Position numbers and translations under genes: made by a program. A DNA stretch of 64,000 nt from Paraburkholderia lacunae (lineage in GTDB: Bacteria > Pseudomonadota > Gammaproteobacteria > Burkholderiales > Burkholderiaceae), in contig NZ_QHKS01000007.1 of assembly GCF_003353175.1 (NCBI RefSeq), forward strand, positions 1 to 64,000. Reading direction: 5' to 3'. The notes below the pieces were generated by a model. The model searched no databases. It saw nothing but the letters and a program-made list of their open reading frames with translations, and was not told where the DNA came from. This document shows, piece after piece, positions 36,960 to 45,950 of the stretch (positions within the stretch are counted from its first letter, which is position 1; each line of letters begins with the position of its first letter).

Positions 36960-38057
36960 TTATACCGTCGCCATCGCGTCCAGCGACTGCCCTTCATACA
37001 ACTGGCCGAAGCGGTTCGCAAGGAAGTCGCGCAGCGACACCTGCTCCTGGCGCACAAAACCGCTTTGCGGCAGCTTCTTCTCGCGGAACAGATCGAGCAC
37101 CGCGCACATCGCGCCGGCCGTGGTGATCTGGATCGCGCTCATCGCCACGCCGCACACCGTCTTCGCGAAAATCTTGCGGGTGAACACCTCCTGCACCAGT
37201 TGACCGTCGCGCATACCGCTCACCGTGATGAACACCAGCACGACGTCCTGGGCGGTCGACGGCACCGCACGGCGCATGATGGTCTTGAGCGTATCGCGGT
37301 CGCTGGAAAGGCGCAGATCTTCGAGCAGGAACTGCATCAGGTTGCGGTGGCCCGGATAGCGCACCGACTTGTAGTCGAGCGATTCGACCCGCCCGGACAG
37401 CGTTTCGCACAGCGTGCCGAGGCCGCCTGACGTGTTGAAGGCTTCGTATTCGGTGCCGTCGAGCGAGAAATGTTCGAGGCCTTCGAGCGGCTGCACCCAC
37501 TGCGTACGGCTGTCGCGGATCGCCTCGCAGGGTTGGCAATACTCGTTGATCAGTCCGTCGACGCTCCACGTCAGGTTGTACTTCAGCGCATTGGTCGGGA
37601 ACTCCGGCAGCGCACCGACGCGCATCTTGACGTCGCGGATTTCCGTGAAGCGGTTCGCCAGTTCATGCGCGGCGATGCCGATAAAACCCGGCGCCAGACC
37701 GCACTGCGGCATGAAGGCGTGATCGGCATCGTCGGCGATCGCGCGGATCGCGTGAGTGGCACGCACGTCTTCGGTCAGATCGAAATAGTGGACGCCCGCG
37801 CCCTTGGCCGCCGACGCGACATTCACCGCGAGGTAATACGGCAGCGCGTTGACGAGCGCATCGAAACCTTGCACGGCGGCGCGCAGCGCGGCGGCATCGG
37901 CGGAATCCACGCGGCGGGTCGGGATGCCCTGGGCGGCGAGCTTGTCGAGCGCGTGCTGATCGCGGTCGAACGCCACGACGTCGTAGTCGCCGGTCTCACG
38001 CAACATGTGGGCAATGGTGTGACCGATCAAACCTGCGCCAACGATGGCTACTTTCAT
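36960..38057 (-). CDS. Saccharopine dehydrogenase family protein
   Basis: A 365-residue Rossmann enzyme of the Lys9/LYSDH-like family. The N-terminus MKVAIVGAGLIGHTIAHMLRETG binds NAD(P). VHYFDLTEDV, PQCGLAPGFIGIAAHELA and the Sacchrp_dh C-terminal domain (YPGHRNLMQFLLEDL) follow. Such enzymes interconvert saccharopine and glutamate/aminoadipate semialdehyde or act as lysine 6-dehydrogenase; the sequence alone does not decide. The start is ATG 38057 with AAGGAG before it; the frame to 38255 crosses repeat sequence. The leader holds nested repeats, and an Lrp/AsnC gene lies upstream on the same strand. Confidence 0.82.
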   Translation of the reverse strand: MKVAIVGAGLIGHTIAHMLRETGDYDVVAFDRDQHALDKLAAQGIPTRRVDSADAAALRAAVQGFDALVNALPYYLAVNVASAAKGAGVHYFDLTEDVRATHAIRAIADDADHAFMPQCGLAPGFIGIAAHELANRFTEIRDVKMRVGALPEFPTNALKYNLTWSVDGLINEYCQPCEAIRDSRTQWVQPLEGLEHFSLDGTEYEAFNTSGGLGTLCETLSGRVESLDYKSVRYPGHRNLMQFLLEDLRLSSDRDTLKTIMRRAVPSTAQDVVLVFITVSGMRDGQLVQEVFTRKIFAKTVCGVAMSAIQITTAGAMCAVLDLFREKKLPQSGFVRQEQVSLRDFLANRFGQLYEGQSLDAMATV

Positions 38058-38075
38058 GCGCTTCTCCTTTTTTTC

Positions 38076-38159
38076 GACCGGAGTTGGCGCTTTAGCTGTC
38101 GACCAGAGTTCGCGCTTGAGCGCGTTACTCTGGTCCCATGCAAAGCACTTACTCCGGTC
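38076..38159. promoter_or_regulatory. Nested inverted repeats (four copies of ACTCYGGTC) in saccharopine dehydrogenase leader
   Basis: GACCGGAGT (38076-38084), GACCAGAGT (38101-38109), ACTCTGGTC (38127-38135) and ACTCCGGTC (38151-38159) are spaced 24-26 bases apart, the outer pair and the inner pair each perfectly complementary. A CGCGC-TTGA-GCGCG hairpin sits at the centre. The last arm lies only about 10 bases before the ribosome site. It could be a long leader hairpin, a tandem operator (for example for Lrp/AsnC) or a dispersed repeat element. Confidence 0.6.
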
Positions 38160-38191
38160 CCATTCTGTGTGTTGTCTCGAGTTTGGGAAGT

Positions 38192-38213
38192 GCGCGGCGC
38201 TTAAGCGCCGCGC
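38192..38213. repeat. Perfect 22-bp palindrome
   Basis: GCGCGGCGCTT followed by its exact complement AAGCGCCGCGC, no spacer. It lies upstream of the nested repeats. The rest of 38214-38372 is the downstream end of the Lrp gene and shows no gene. Confidence 0.6.
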
Positions 38214-38372
38214 CCGGCGGGCTGAACCCTTGAGAGACAGTTTAGGGAGAAGCAAAAACAGTTCATACGCACAAAATGCTGCGGTATGACCATGAAGTTC
38301 GACGTTATGACGAAGCGGTCAGTCGATATGTCGAAAACACGTTAAAACGGTGTAAAAGCCGGACCCCTCCGG

Positions 38373-38831
38373 TCACACCATCCCCCGATCGATCTTGCGC
38401 GCCAGAATGATCGAGGTCGTCGTCCGCTCTACACCTTCGAGGCCGCCGATCTGGTCGAGCAGATCGTTGAGCCGGTCGGGCGAATCGGCGCGCAGCCACG
38501 CGACATAGTCGAACTCGCCGCTCACTGCGCATAGCAGCTGCACCTCGGGCATCTTGCCGAGGCGCTTCTGCACCGCCGGCCCAAACTTCGGCGCGATGAT
38601 GATGCCGACGTACGCATAGATGCTCGAGTCGAGCACGTCCTGGCCGAGCCGCACGCTATAGCCTGCGATCACGTTGCTGCGTTCGAGCCGCGCGATGCGC
38701 GCGATCACGGTGGTACGCGCCACGTCCAGCTGGCGCGCGAGATTGGCGACGCTTTCGCGGGCGTTGGCTTGCAGCAGCGCAACGAGGTTGCGGTCGAGGT
38801 CGTCGAGTTGGTCGAGGCGCGGAGGTCTCAT
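38373..38831 (-). CDS. Lrp/AsnC-family transcriptional regulator
   Basis: A 152-residue regulator. The N-terminal HTH LDDLDRNLVALLQANARESVANLARQLDVARTTVIARIARLE is followed by the AsnC/RAM ligand-binding domain (GIIIAPKFGPAVQKRL, VSGEFDYVAWLRADS, GVERTTTSIILARKI). It senses an amino acid and binds DNA as an oligomer. It lies upstream of the saccharopine dehydrogenase-like gene on the same strand, 315 bases away, so control of that gene is likely but not shown. The ATG 38831 has no clear ribosome site; the frame continues far upstream antisense to other genes and is ignored. Confidence 0.85.
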   Translation of the reverse strand: MRPPRLDQLDDLDRNLVALLQANARESVANLARQLDVARTTVIARIARLERSNVIAGYSVRLGQDVLDSSIYAYVGIIIAPKFGPAVQKRLGKMPEVQLLCAVSGEFDYVAWLRADSPDRLNDLLDQIGGLEGVERTTTSIILARKIDRGMV

Positions 38832-38947
38832 CGAGGGCAGAAGAAGTTGGTCGGTAATGGAGCGGATTATCGCGCGTCTTCCGCATCGCGCGGCGCGCAA
38901 AGAAGCAGCGAACAGCAAGCAGTGGCAAGCAGCGGCAAGCCGCGCGC

Positions 38948-39832
38948 TCACACGCCGAACCGCTCGATCACGAAATCGATGAAGGTGGTGAGCTTGGGCG
39001 TCGCCCGGCGATCGCGCGGGTAGATCAGATGGACGGGCGCGCCGTCTGGCAGATAGTCCTCGAGCACGGACACCAGCTCGCCGCTGGCAATCTCCTTGGC
39101 GAGCAGCGCTTCGGGCTGCAGCACCAGACCGAAGCCGCGCAACGCGGCGACCTTCAGCGCCTGGCCGTTGTTCGCCCGAAACCGCCCGGCGCGCAGCGGG
39201 TTTTCGTCGGCGGTTTCGCCGCCGAGCCGCCACAAGCCCTCGCGGCCCCAGTCGAGAAAACCCAGGCACTCGTGCCGCGCAAGGTCGGCCGGTGTGCGCG
39301 GCGTGCCGGCGCGCTGCAGATACGCCGGCGACGCGCACGCGCGCATCCGGTACGGCTTCAACGGCCGCGCGACAAAACTCGAATCCGGCAGATGGCCGAT
39401 TCGCACCGACGCATCGAAACCCTCCTCCACCAGATCGATCACGCGATTCGACAAATCCAGTTCGAGGATCACGTCCGGCCACGCGGTCAGATAATCGGTC
39501 ATCGCCGGAGCGAATACTTCGACGCCGTAGGTCAGCGGCGCCGTCACTTTGAGCACGCCGCGCGGCGCGGCCGCCATCGCCTCGGCGAGCGACTCCGCCT
39601 CCTTCACGTCCGCCAGAATCCGCTTGCACTGATCGTAATACTGACGGCCGATCTCCGTCAGGCTTTGACGGCGCGTGGTACGCGTGAGCAGCCGCGTCGC
39701 GAGCCGGGTTTCGAGCGAGCGGATGTGTTTGCCCACCATCGCCGACGAAATGTCGAAACGCTCGGCCGCTGCCGTCAGGCTGCCGGCATCGACCACCGCG
39801 ACGAAGATTTCCATGCTGACGAATTTATCCAC
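38948..39832 (-). CDS. LysR-family transcriptional regulator
   Basis: A full-length 294-residue LTTR (SLTAAAERFDISSAMVGKHIRSLETRLATRLLTRTTRRQSL) with a complete effector domain (IDLVEEGFDASVRIGHLPDSSFVARPLKPYR). Its domain order and many residues match the shortened LysR at 13645, so it is a useful template for that deletion. It is divergent from the Spy-like gene (190 bases away). Target unknown. Confidence 0.87.
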   Translation of the reverse strand: MDKFVSMEIFVAVVDAGSLTAAAERFDISSAMVGKHIRSLETRLATRLLTRTTRRQSLTEIGRQYYDQCKRILADVKEAESLAEAMAAAPRGVLKVTAPLTYGVEVFAPAMTDYLTAWPDVILELDLSNRVIDLVEEGFDASVRIGHLPDSSFVARPLKPYRMRACASPAYLQRAGTPRTPADLARHECLGFLDWGREGLWRLGGETADENPLRAGRFRANNGQALKVAALRGFGLVLQPEALLAKEIASGELVSVLEDYLPDGAPVHLIYPRDRRATPKLTTFIDFVIERFGV

Positions 39833-40022
39833 CGGCTATTTCCTGTTCGTTTCGGTTGTAAGCGTTTGTCGCACAAGAGCCGCATTGTAGGGATATCGTG
39901 ATACTAATAGCGGCGACGGCGAAGCGGTCAGCCGCCCGCCCTGGATCGCCCGAGGGTTGACGCGCAGCGTGCCACCCGCCTTGCGCGCCTTGTCCCGATA
40001 CGAACAGACAACAGGAGTTCCG

Positions 40023-40538
40023 ATGAAAAAAACACTGGTTACGCTGGCCTGCGCACTCGCCATGAGCGGCGCATTCGCACAAACTTCCGCGCCCGCTTCG
40101 GCACCGGTGAGCGCCGCCGCTTCGGTATCCGCTGCTAAAGCGGGCCACGAGCGCAATGTCGAAGACCGTATCGCTTATCTGCACACGCAGTTGAAGATCA
40201 CTTCAGCGCAGGAACCGCAATGGAACGCGTTCGCCGATGTCATGCGCAACAACGGCCAGACGATGGGCCAGCTGTTTGAGCGACGCAAGGCTGCCACGAA
40301 CCTGTCCGCGGTGGACGATATGAAGCAGTACGCGACTATCGCGCAGGCTCATGCGGACGGCATGAAAAAACTGGTCGACGCGTTTGATCCGCTGTATAGC
40401 AGCTTTTCGCCGGATCAGAAGAAGCTTGCTGACGTGACGTTCCGTCAGCCTGGCGGCGCGATGGGTGGTGGGCATCGGCATCACGGCAAGGGTGCCGGCA
40501 AGCAGACGCCGGCTGATGATGCAGGTGCGCAGTCTTAA
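40023..40538 (+). CDS. Spy/CpxP-family (LTXXQ) periplasmic protein
   Basis: A 171-residue exported protein. MKKTLVTLACALAMSGAFAQ is a signal peptide with an AxA-like end. The mature part is helical with KITSAQEPQWNAFADVM, a variant of the LTxxQ motif found in Spy/CpxP envelope chaperones, and a second SPDQKKLAD-type motif. The C-terminus is His/Gly-rich (GGGHRHHGK). The likely role is in envelope stress or metal response. ATG 40023 has AGGAG 7 bases upstream. A hairpin follows at 40557. Confidence 0.75.
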   Translation: MKKTLVTLACALAMSGAFAQTSAPASAPVSAAASVSAAKAGHERNVEDRIAYLHTQLKITSAQEPQWNAFADVMRNNGQTMGQLFERRKAATNLSAVDDMKQYATIAQAHADGMKKLVDAFDPLYSSFSPDQKKLADVTFRQPGGAMGGGHRHHGKGAGKQTPADDAGAQS

Positions 40539-40556
40539 GGGTTGGGGTTTGCGCGC

Positions 40557-40597
40557 GGATTGAGGTTTGCGCGGGCAGCGTCGAAAAACCTCAATCC
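40557..40597. terminator. Hairpin after the Spy-like gene
   Basis: Perfect 12-bp arms GGATTGAGGTTT (40557-40568) and AAACCTCAATCC (40586-40597) with a 17-base loop, starting 18 bases after the stop. No U-run follows the second arm, so it may be a Rho-assisted or stabilising structure. Confidence 0.5.
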
Positions 40598-40693
40598 CCG
40601 AATCGATCTGGCATGATGCGAGTACTCGGGCTCATCAGCGCATGAGCGCATGGCCCTGACGCTGTCTTTCCAACACCCTCACCCACTCGCTTC

Positions 40694-41131
40694 ATGACCG
40701 AACTCAAAAACCTCGACCTGCGTACCGACGCAGCCACTCAACGCGTCGTCAAAAACGAAATCGTCGGTGTGGAATTCGCCGCCGCCGAAGGCGAATTGAT
40801 GAGCCTCGAAGGCCCGAACCGTTATGCTCGCGGCGATGCGCTGATTACAGGCTCGACAGGCGACCGCTGGGTAGTGTCGCGCGAACGCTTCGACGCCAAA
40901 TACGTACCGGCGGATGGCGCGCTCGCGCACGGCGAGCCGGGCGCTTACCGGAACCGTCCGGCGGTCGTGTTGGCCAAGCAGATGAATGAAGCGTTCTCGC
41001 TCGCCCGCTCGGCAGACGGCGGCGACGTACTGCAAGGCGCAGCCGGCGACTGGATCATGCAATACGCACCCGGCGACTACGGCGTGGTGCAGGCCGCGCG
41101 CTTCGCGAAAGTCTATCGGCGCGCGGACTGA
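40694..41131 (+). CDS. PGDYG-domain protein
   Basis: A 145-residue soluble protein with a repeated beta-type module: EGPNRYARGDALITGSTGDRWVVSRERFDAKY, then LQGAAGDWIMQYAPGDYGVVQAARFAKVY. The PGDYG signature is near the C-terminus. Such proteins occur in Burkholderiaceae and other bacteria; the function is unknown. It is convergent with the small gene at 41162. Confidence 0.7.
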   Translation: MTELKNLDLRTDAATQRVVKNEIVGVEFAAAEGELMSLEGPNRYARGDALITGSTGDRWVVSRERFDAKYVPADGALAHGEPGAYRNRPAVVLAKQMNEAFSLARSADGGDVLQGAAGDWIMQYAPGDYGVVQAARFAKVYRRAD

Positions 41132-41161
41132 CGCCCGCGAGCGTCAATCAACGCTCCCCCG

Positions 41162-41527
41162 TCAAGCAAACTCATCCCCCAAATCTACGGTGACCTCGCG
41201 CGGCACCGTCTCGCCGTTCGCGTACTGCTCTTCGAGCGAGCCGATGCTCGCTTCGACATACGCCCGCAGCACCGCGAAACTCCGGCCGCGCAGCCGCGCC
41301 GGCAACGCACGATAGCGCGCCCACGCGGCCGGCGCGATCACCACGTTCATCACGATGCGGCGCGCGGCCGCGCCGAAACGCATGGCGACCCAGTGAATCG
41401 CCAGCGTCGGAGTGCCTTCGTCGGCGGGGCGCTGCACGAACTGGGTCTGCTCGGGGAACAGATCGCTGATGACGCGCGCCAGTTCCTCGAACTCGGGATT
41501 CGCGCAGTCGTATTGGTAAGCTTCCAT
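41162..41527 (-). CDS. Hypothetical protein, DUF3022-like
   Basis: A 121-residue soluble protein (MEAYQYDCANPEFEELARVISDLFPEQTQF ... EVTVDLGDEFA) with no signal peptide or membrane segment. I associate it with a Burkholderia-typical family (DUF3022), from memory and not verified. It is convergent with the PGDYG gene and is followed upstream on the same strand by the YhfC-like gene 60 bases away. Confidence 0.55.
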   Translation of the reverse strand: MEAYQYDCANPEFEELARVISDLFPEQTQFVQRPADEGTPTLAIHWVAMRFGAAARRIVMNVVIAPAAWARYRALPARLRGRSFAVLRAYVEASIGSLEEQYANGETVPREVTVDLGDEFA

Positions 41528-41587
41528 GAGGGGTCGAAGATTAGAAATTCGTCGATGATACGCGCAGCGATCGACGCGACAGCGTAA

Positions 41588-42412
41588 TCACGCTGCCAAG
41601 GCCGGCCGCCGGAACACTTTGACGACCAAGCCGGCGACGACGAGCGCCCCCAGCGCGTACGCTCCGTCGACCGCCGCGAGCGGCACGAGGTTCGCCTGGA
41701 ATAGCGCGGCGGGCACGTCGACCAGCGCGTGCAGAACGATTGCCAGCGGCAGGATACCTCGCCAGCCCGCCCGCACGCCGCGCCACATCAACACCGACAG
41801 ACCGATCTGGAACACCAGGGCGGCCACCCGTTCGAGCGCGAAAATGCCGGCCGTCTGCGGGCTCAGACTGGCAAGAATCAGGTGAATGCGCATCAGCGAG
41901 TCGGCCGGCAGATTGTTCAGGTAACCGTCGAGCGCGCCGCGATTTTCGAAGACTGCGAACAGGATCCACTGCACCTGTATCAGCACGCCGACGAGCCACG
42001 CTTCGGCGCCGCCGTGGCCAAGGCCGTAAGTGAGCGCGCTGCCGTCGCCCGCGACTTCGGCAGCGGATGCCGCAACGGATGCCGGTCTTGCGGCCGCGCG
42101 TCTGAGCATCAGGCGCATGCCGATGAAACGCCCCACTTCCTCGCAGATACCCGCGACCAGCGCGCCGTACATCACGAATGCCAGCGGATTCGACAGGAAG
42201 GTGGCCGTCGCCTCGTTCCGAAGCAGCAGGTAGTCGTTCAGCGCGCGCTCGATCACCATCGCGAATAGCGCGAACACGGCGATGCCGACAATCGCGTCGC
42301 GCGGGTTCAGCCCGAGCGGCCGGCGTAGACGGCGATACAGAATGAACGGTAAGGCGGCGACCAACAGCGTCGCGAGGGCGAGGCACGAGAGGGTAAGCGG
42401 TGCAACAACCAT
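41588..42412 (-). CDS. YhfC-family intramembrane protease-like protein
   Basis: A 274-residue polytopic membrane protein with about seven hydrophobic segments. GALVAGICEEVGRFIGMRL (EE motif), YGLGHGGAEAWLVG and LPLAIVLHALVDVPAA carry the Glu and His residues of the CPBP/YhfC glutamic-protease-like superfamily. The substrate is unknown; members have been linked to bacteriocin immunity and membrane protein processing, but nothing nearby supports that here. Confidence 0.7.
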   Translation of the reverse strand: MVVAPLTLSCLALATLLVAALPFILYRRLRRPLGLNPRDAIVGIAVFALFAMVIERALNDYLLLRNEATATFLSNPLAFVMYGALVAGICEEVGRFIGMRLMLRRAAARPASVAASAAEVAGDGSALTYGLGHGGAEAWLVGVLIQVQWILFAVFENRGALDGYLNNLPADSLMRIHLILASLSPQTAGIFALERVAALVFQIGLSVLMWRGVRAGWRGILPLAIVLHALVDVPAALFQANLVPLAAVDGAYALGALVVAGLVVKVFRRPALAA

Positions 42413-42481
42413 GAGTTTCCTTGCGATGACCGGCGCACCCGCTGCGCGCCGCAGCCCGCATGATCGCAGATGAGCGCGAAG

Positions 42482-43570
42482 TCAGCGCAAAGTCGAGGCG
42501 CGGACGATCAATTCGCCTGGCAGCAGGCAGTCGCGCGCCGTGGTCTGGACACCCTCGATGCGCTCATGCAGGAACTCGACCGCGCGGTAGCCGATCTCGT
42601 AGGTCGGCTGGCGGATCGTCGTGATGCCGGTCAATTCGGCCCACTCCGGGTCGTCGATCGACAACAGCGCGACGCGGGCTTGCCAGTCCGCGCCGTAACG
42701 CGCTTTCAGATGCAGCGCGAGGCGCAACGCGACCGGCGCATTGGCCGCGAACAAGGCGACGCGGCCCGGCTTGCACGCACGGCCGCCATCGCTCGCCGCC
42801 GCGTCCAGCGCGTGATCCAGCTCGGCGAGACTGCGCTCGAGCGCCGCAGGATCGGCAAGATTCAGCACCAGCGTATGGCCTCGCGCGCCGCCCTTCCCAC
42901 CCTTCCCGCCTGGTGCTTGTTGGCCGCTCATCACCTCGCGGAACGCCGCCTCGCGCAGTTGCCGCGAGCTGACCTGTTCGAACGGCTGCACGACAAACCA
43001 GATCTCGTCGAAGCCGTTGTCAAGCAGATGCCGCGTACCGAGCTCGACCGCCGCGCGGTTGTCCAACCCGACCATGTCGGCGACGAGGCCGTCCACCATA
43101 CGGTCGACCAGCACCGCCGGAATCCCGCCGCCGCCCACCGGCCGCAGCGTTTCTTCCCGCACGCCGAGCGCGTTGACGATGACGCCTTCCACGCGATAGG
43201 TGGTCAGCAGCTGCAGATAGCGCCGCTCCATTTCGACTTCGTTGGCCGCGTGGCAGATCAGCGGCATCAGCCCGAGCGCGTGGCACGCCGCTTCGACGCC
43301 TTGCAGCACTTCGACCGTGTACGGATTGGTCAGGTCGGCGAGCAGCATGCCGATCAGCCGGTTGCGGCCACGCTTGAGGCCGCGCGCCATCTGGTTCGGC
43401 TGATAGTCGAGCCGTTCGATCGCCGCCTCGATGCGCGCGCGCAACTCCGGCGACAGCACACTCATCTCGCCGTTCAGATAGCGCGAGATGCTGGTCTTGC
43501 CGGTACCGGCTTCGCGCGCGACGTCGGTGATGGTCGCGCGGCGCGGGATGGCAACGGGTGTCGTGCTCAT
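42482..43570 (-). CDS. ptxS: LacI-family repressor of 2-ketogluconate genes, PtxS-like
   Basis: A 362-residue LacI regulator. The HTH ATITDVAREAGTGKTSISRYLNGEMSVLSPELR and hinge QMARGLKRGRNRLIG are followed by a sensor domain; near residue 265 there is a short Gly-rich insertion (GGKGGKGGARGH) unusual for the family. It lies 22 bases after kguD as the last gene of the kgu operon, and in pseudomonads PtxS represses kgu genes through a palindrome like that at 47924. ATG 43570 has AGGAG upstream. Confidence 0.82.
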   Translation of the reverse strand: MSTTPVAIPRRATITDVAREAGTGKTSISRYLNGEMSVLSPELRARIEAAIERLDYQPNQMARGLKRGRNRLIGMLLADLTNPYTVEVLQGVEAACHALGLMPLICHAANEVEMERRYLQLLTTYRVEGVIVNALGVREETLRPVGGGGIPAVLVDRMVDGLVADMVGLDNRAAVELGTRHLLDNGFDEIWFVVQPFEQVSSRQLREAAFREVMSGQQAPGGKGGKGGARGHTLVLNLADPAALERSLAELDHALDAAASDGGRACKPGRVALFAANAPVALRLALHLKARYGADWQARVALLSIDDPEWAELTGITTIRQPTYEIGYRAVEFLHERIEGVQTTARDCLLPGELIVRASTLR

Positions 43571-43592
43571 GTGCGCGTCACTCCTATGCGTC

Positions 43593-44558
43593 TCATCGAC
43601 CCAAAACTTCGCGGTTGACGATATGGGTGGCGAGCGTGCCGTCGAGCGCGGCGACGAGATTTTCCGCAGCGTTGCGCGCCATCGCATGGCGGGTTTCGTG
43701 GGTCGCCGAGCCGATGTGCGGCAGCGCGACCACGTTCGGCATGTTCAGCAGCGGCGAATCGGCCGGCAGCGGTTCTGTCTCGAACACGTCGAGACCCGCG
43801 CCGAGGATGGTGCCGTTTTGCAGCGCCTCGATCAGCGCCTTTTCATCGACCGTGGCGCCGCGCGATGCATTGATGAGAATCGCGCTCTTCTTCATCGACT
43901 CGAGCTCCGCCGCGCCGATCAGGTGCCTCGTCTCGGGCGTCAACGGCACTTGCAGACAGACGAAGTCCGCGCTCGCGAGCAGCTCCGGCAACTCGACGCG
44001 CCGCGCGCCGTACGCCTGTTCCGCCTGCAGGTTCGCGGCCCGGTTCGTGTACAGCACCTTCATGTTGAAACCGAGCGCCGCGCGGCGCGCGACCGCGCTG
44101 CCGATCCGTCCCAACCCGATGATGCCGAGCGTCTTGCCCTGCACATCCACGCCGAACAGCGCCGGTCCGATGCTGCGCTGCCAGTTGCCCGCCTTCACCC
44201 ACTGCGCGAGTTCGACCACCCGGCGCGCCGACGCGAGGATCAGCGAGAACACCGTATCGGCGGTGGATTCGGTCAGCACGTCCGGTGTGTGCGCAAGCAG
44301 GATGCCGCGGCGCGTCAGATCGGCGACGTCGAACTGGTCGAAGCCCACCGACACGGTCGACAATGCCCTCAGCCGGGTCGCGCCTTCGAGCATCGCCGGC
44401 GTGATCTTCACGCTCGAACCGATGCCGCCATCCGCGTCTTTCAACGCGGCGACGAACGTGTCGTGCTGGGCGGGGTCGACCTGCACGACTTGCGCATGCT
44501 GTTGCAGATACGCGAGCACGTCTTCGGGCAGCGCCTTCCAGGCAACGATTTTCCTCAT
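43593..44558 (-). CDS. kguD: 2-hydroxyacid dehydrogenase, 2-ketogluconate(-6-phosphate) reductase
   Basis: A 321-residue D-isomer-specific 2-hydroxyacid dehydrogenase. The NAD(P) fold reads LGIIGLGRIGSAVARRAALGFNMKV, and the catalytic region includes LINASRGATVDEKALIEAL (Arg), AGLDVFETEPLP (Glu) and ALPHIGSATHETR (His). In the kgu pathway it reduces phosphorylated 2-ketogluconate to 6-phosphogluconate. It lies 4 bases after kguT, in the order kguE-K-T-D. Confidence 0.85.
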   Translation of the reverse strand: MRKIVAWKALPEDVLAYLQQHAQVVQVDPAQHDTFVAALKDADGGIGSSVKITPAMLEGATRLRALSTVSVGFDQFDVADLTRRGILLAHTPDVLTESTADTVFSLILASARRVVELAQWVKAGNWQRSIGPALFGVDVQGKTLGIIGLGRIGSAVARRAALGFNMKVLYTNRAANLQAEQAYGARRVELPELLASADFVCLQVPLTPETRHLIGAAELESMKKSAILINASRGATVDEKALIEALQNGTILGAGLDVFETEPLPADSPLLNMPNVVALPHIGSATHETRHAMARNAAENLVAALDGTLATHIVNREVLGR

Positions 44559-44562
44559 CAGC

Positions 44563-45849
44563 TTATTTTCCTTGCAACGGTGTAGCGAGCACGGGCGCAG
44601 TCAACGGCTGCGGCTGCGGTTTGACGATCAGCGTCAGGATCACCGCGGCCACCAGCGCCGCGCTCATGAACGCATAGGATGCCGCAGGCGAGCCCGTCGC
44701 GCCATTCAGATAGCCGACCACGTACGAGCCGACGAACGAACCGAGCGCCCCCATGCTGTTGATCAGCGCCATCGCGCCGCCCGCGACGTTCTTCGGCAGC
44801 AACTCCGGCACGATCGCGAAGAACGGTCCGTACGGCGCGTACATCGCGGCGCCGGCGATCACCAGCAGCGCGTACGAGATCCAGAAGTGCGTCGAGCCGA
44901 GCGCGTACGACGCCGCGAACGCCGCCGCGCCGATCAGCAGGAACGGCCACACGAACACTTTGCGGCGGTTGAGTTTATCCGATGCCCACGACGCGGCAAG
45001 CATCGCGATCGTCGCAGCCAGATACGGCAGCGCCGAGAGCCAGCCGGTTTCGACCATGCCGAGCGTCGAACCGTTCTTCAGGATCGACGGCAGCCACAGC
45101 ACGAAACCATACACGCCGATGCTCCAGCAAAAATATTGCGCGCACAGCTTGATCACCGCGGGTGTGCGGAACGCTTCGCTGTAGTTGCGCACCGGCTTGA
45201 TCGCAGCCTGTTCGGCGCGCAGCGTTTCGGCGAGATCGTCCTTTTGCTGCTGCGTGAGCCACGACACCTGCTGCGGCTTATCCTTCACGATGAACCACCA
45301 GCACACGGCCCACAGGATCGCGGGCGCGCCCTCGGCGATGAACATGTGACGCCAGCCAAACGAGTGCACCAGATAGCCGGACACCACCGACATCCACAGC
45401 ACCGTCACCGGATTGCCGAGAATCAGGAAGGTGTTGGCGCGCGAGCGCTCGCGCCTCGTGAACCAGTTGCTGATGAAGATCAGCATCGCGGGCATCACCG
45501 CGGCTTCGACCACGCCGAGCACGAAGCGGATCACCATCAGCGACGGAATATTGCTGACCATCCCGGTCAGCGCCGCGCAGCCGCCCCACAGGATCAGGCT
45601 CCAGAACACCAGTTTCTTGACGCTGCGCCGTTCCGCGTAGATCGCGCCCGGAATCTGGAAGAAGAAATAGCCGAGAAAGAACAGCGCGCCGATCAGCGAC
45701 GACAGCCCTTTGCTGATGCCGAGATCCTGATTGATGCCGGCGGCCGACGCAAAACCGTAGTTCGCGCGGTCGAGATAAGCGAGGCTATAGGTGATGAATA
45801 CGATCGGCATGATCGTCCACCAACGGCGAATCGCAAGCGATGAAGTCAT
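44563..45849 (-). CDS. kguT: 2-ketogluconate transporter (ACS-family MFS)
   Basis: A 428-residue proton-coupled symporter with 12 hydrophobic segments. The anion:cation symporter signature is YSLAYLDRANYGFASAAGI in helix 1, then FFFQIPGAIYAERRSVKKLVFW and RFVLGVVEAAVMPAM. In this gene order it is best read as the 2-ketogluconate importer. It sits between the kinase (about 100 bases) and the reductase (4 bases). Confidence 0.85.
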   Translation of the reverse strand: MTSSLAIRRWWTIMPIVFITYSLAYLDRANYGFASAAGINQDLGISKGLSSLIGALFFLGYFFFQIPGAIYAERRSVKKLVFWSLILWGGCAALTGMVSNIPSLMVIRFVLGVVEAAVMPAMLIFISNWFTRRERSRANTFLILGNPVTVLWMSVVSGYLVHSFGWRHMFIAEGAPAILWAVCWWFIVKDKPQQVSWLTQQQKDDLAETLRAEQAAIKPVRNYSEAFRTPAVIKLCAQYFCWSIGVYGFVLWLPSILKNGSTLGMVETGWLSALPYLAATIAMLAASWASDKLNRRKVFVWPFLLIGAAAFAASYALGSTHFWISYALLVIAGAAMYAPYGPFFAIVPELLPKNVAGGAMALINSMGALGSFVGSYVVGYLNGATGSPAASYAFMSAALVAAVILTLIVKPQPQPLTAPVLATPLQGK

Positions 45850-45950
45850 GGGTGTCTCCTTACTGCTGCCCGAATCAATGATGAGGGGTTTGGGGGCGCT
45901 GTCCGAGCGCTCTTGTCGTTATCGAATTCGTTGCGTGCGCCGCCGGACGG

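Noticed and set aside
43558..45843. Very long plus-strand frame (761 codons) across kguD and kguT
   Set aside because: Antisense to two clear genes; composition typical of a reverse-strand shadow (Arg/Gln/His).
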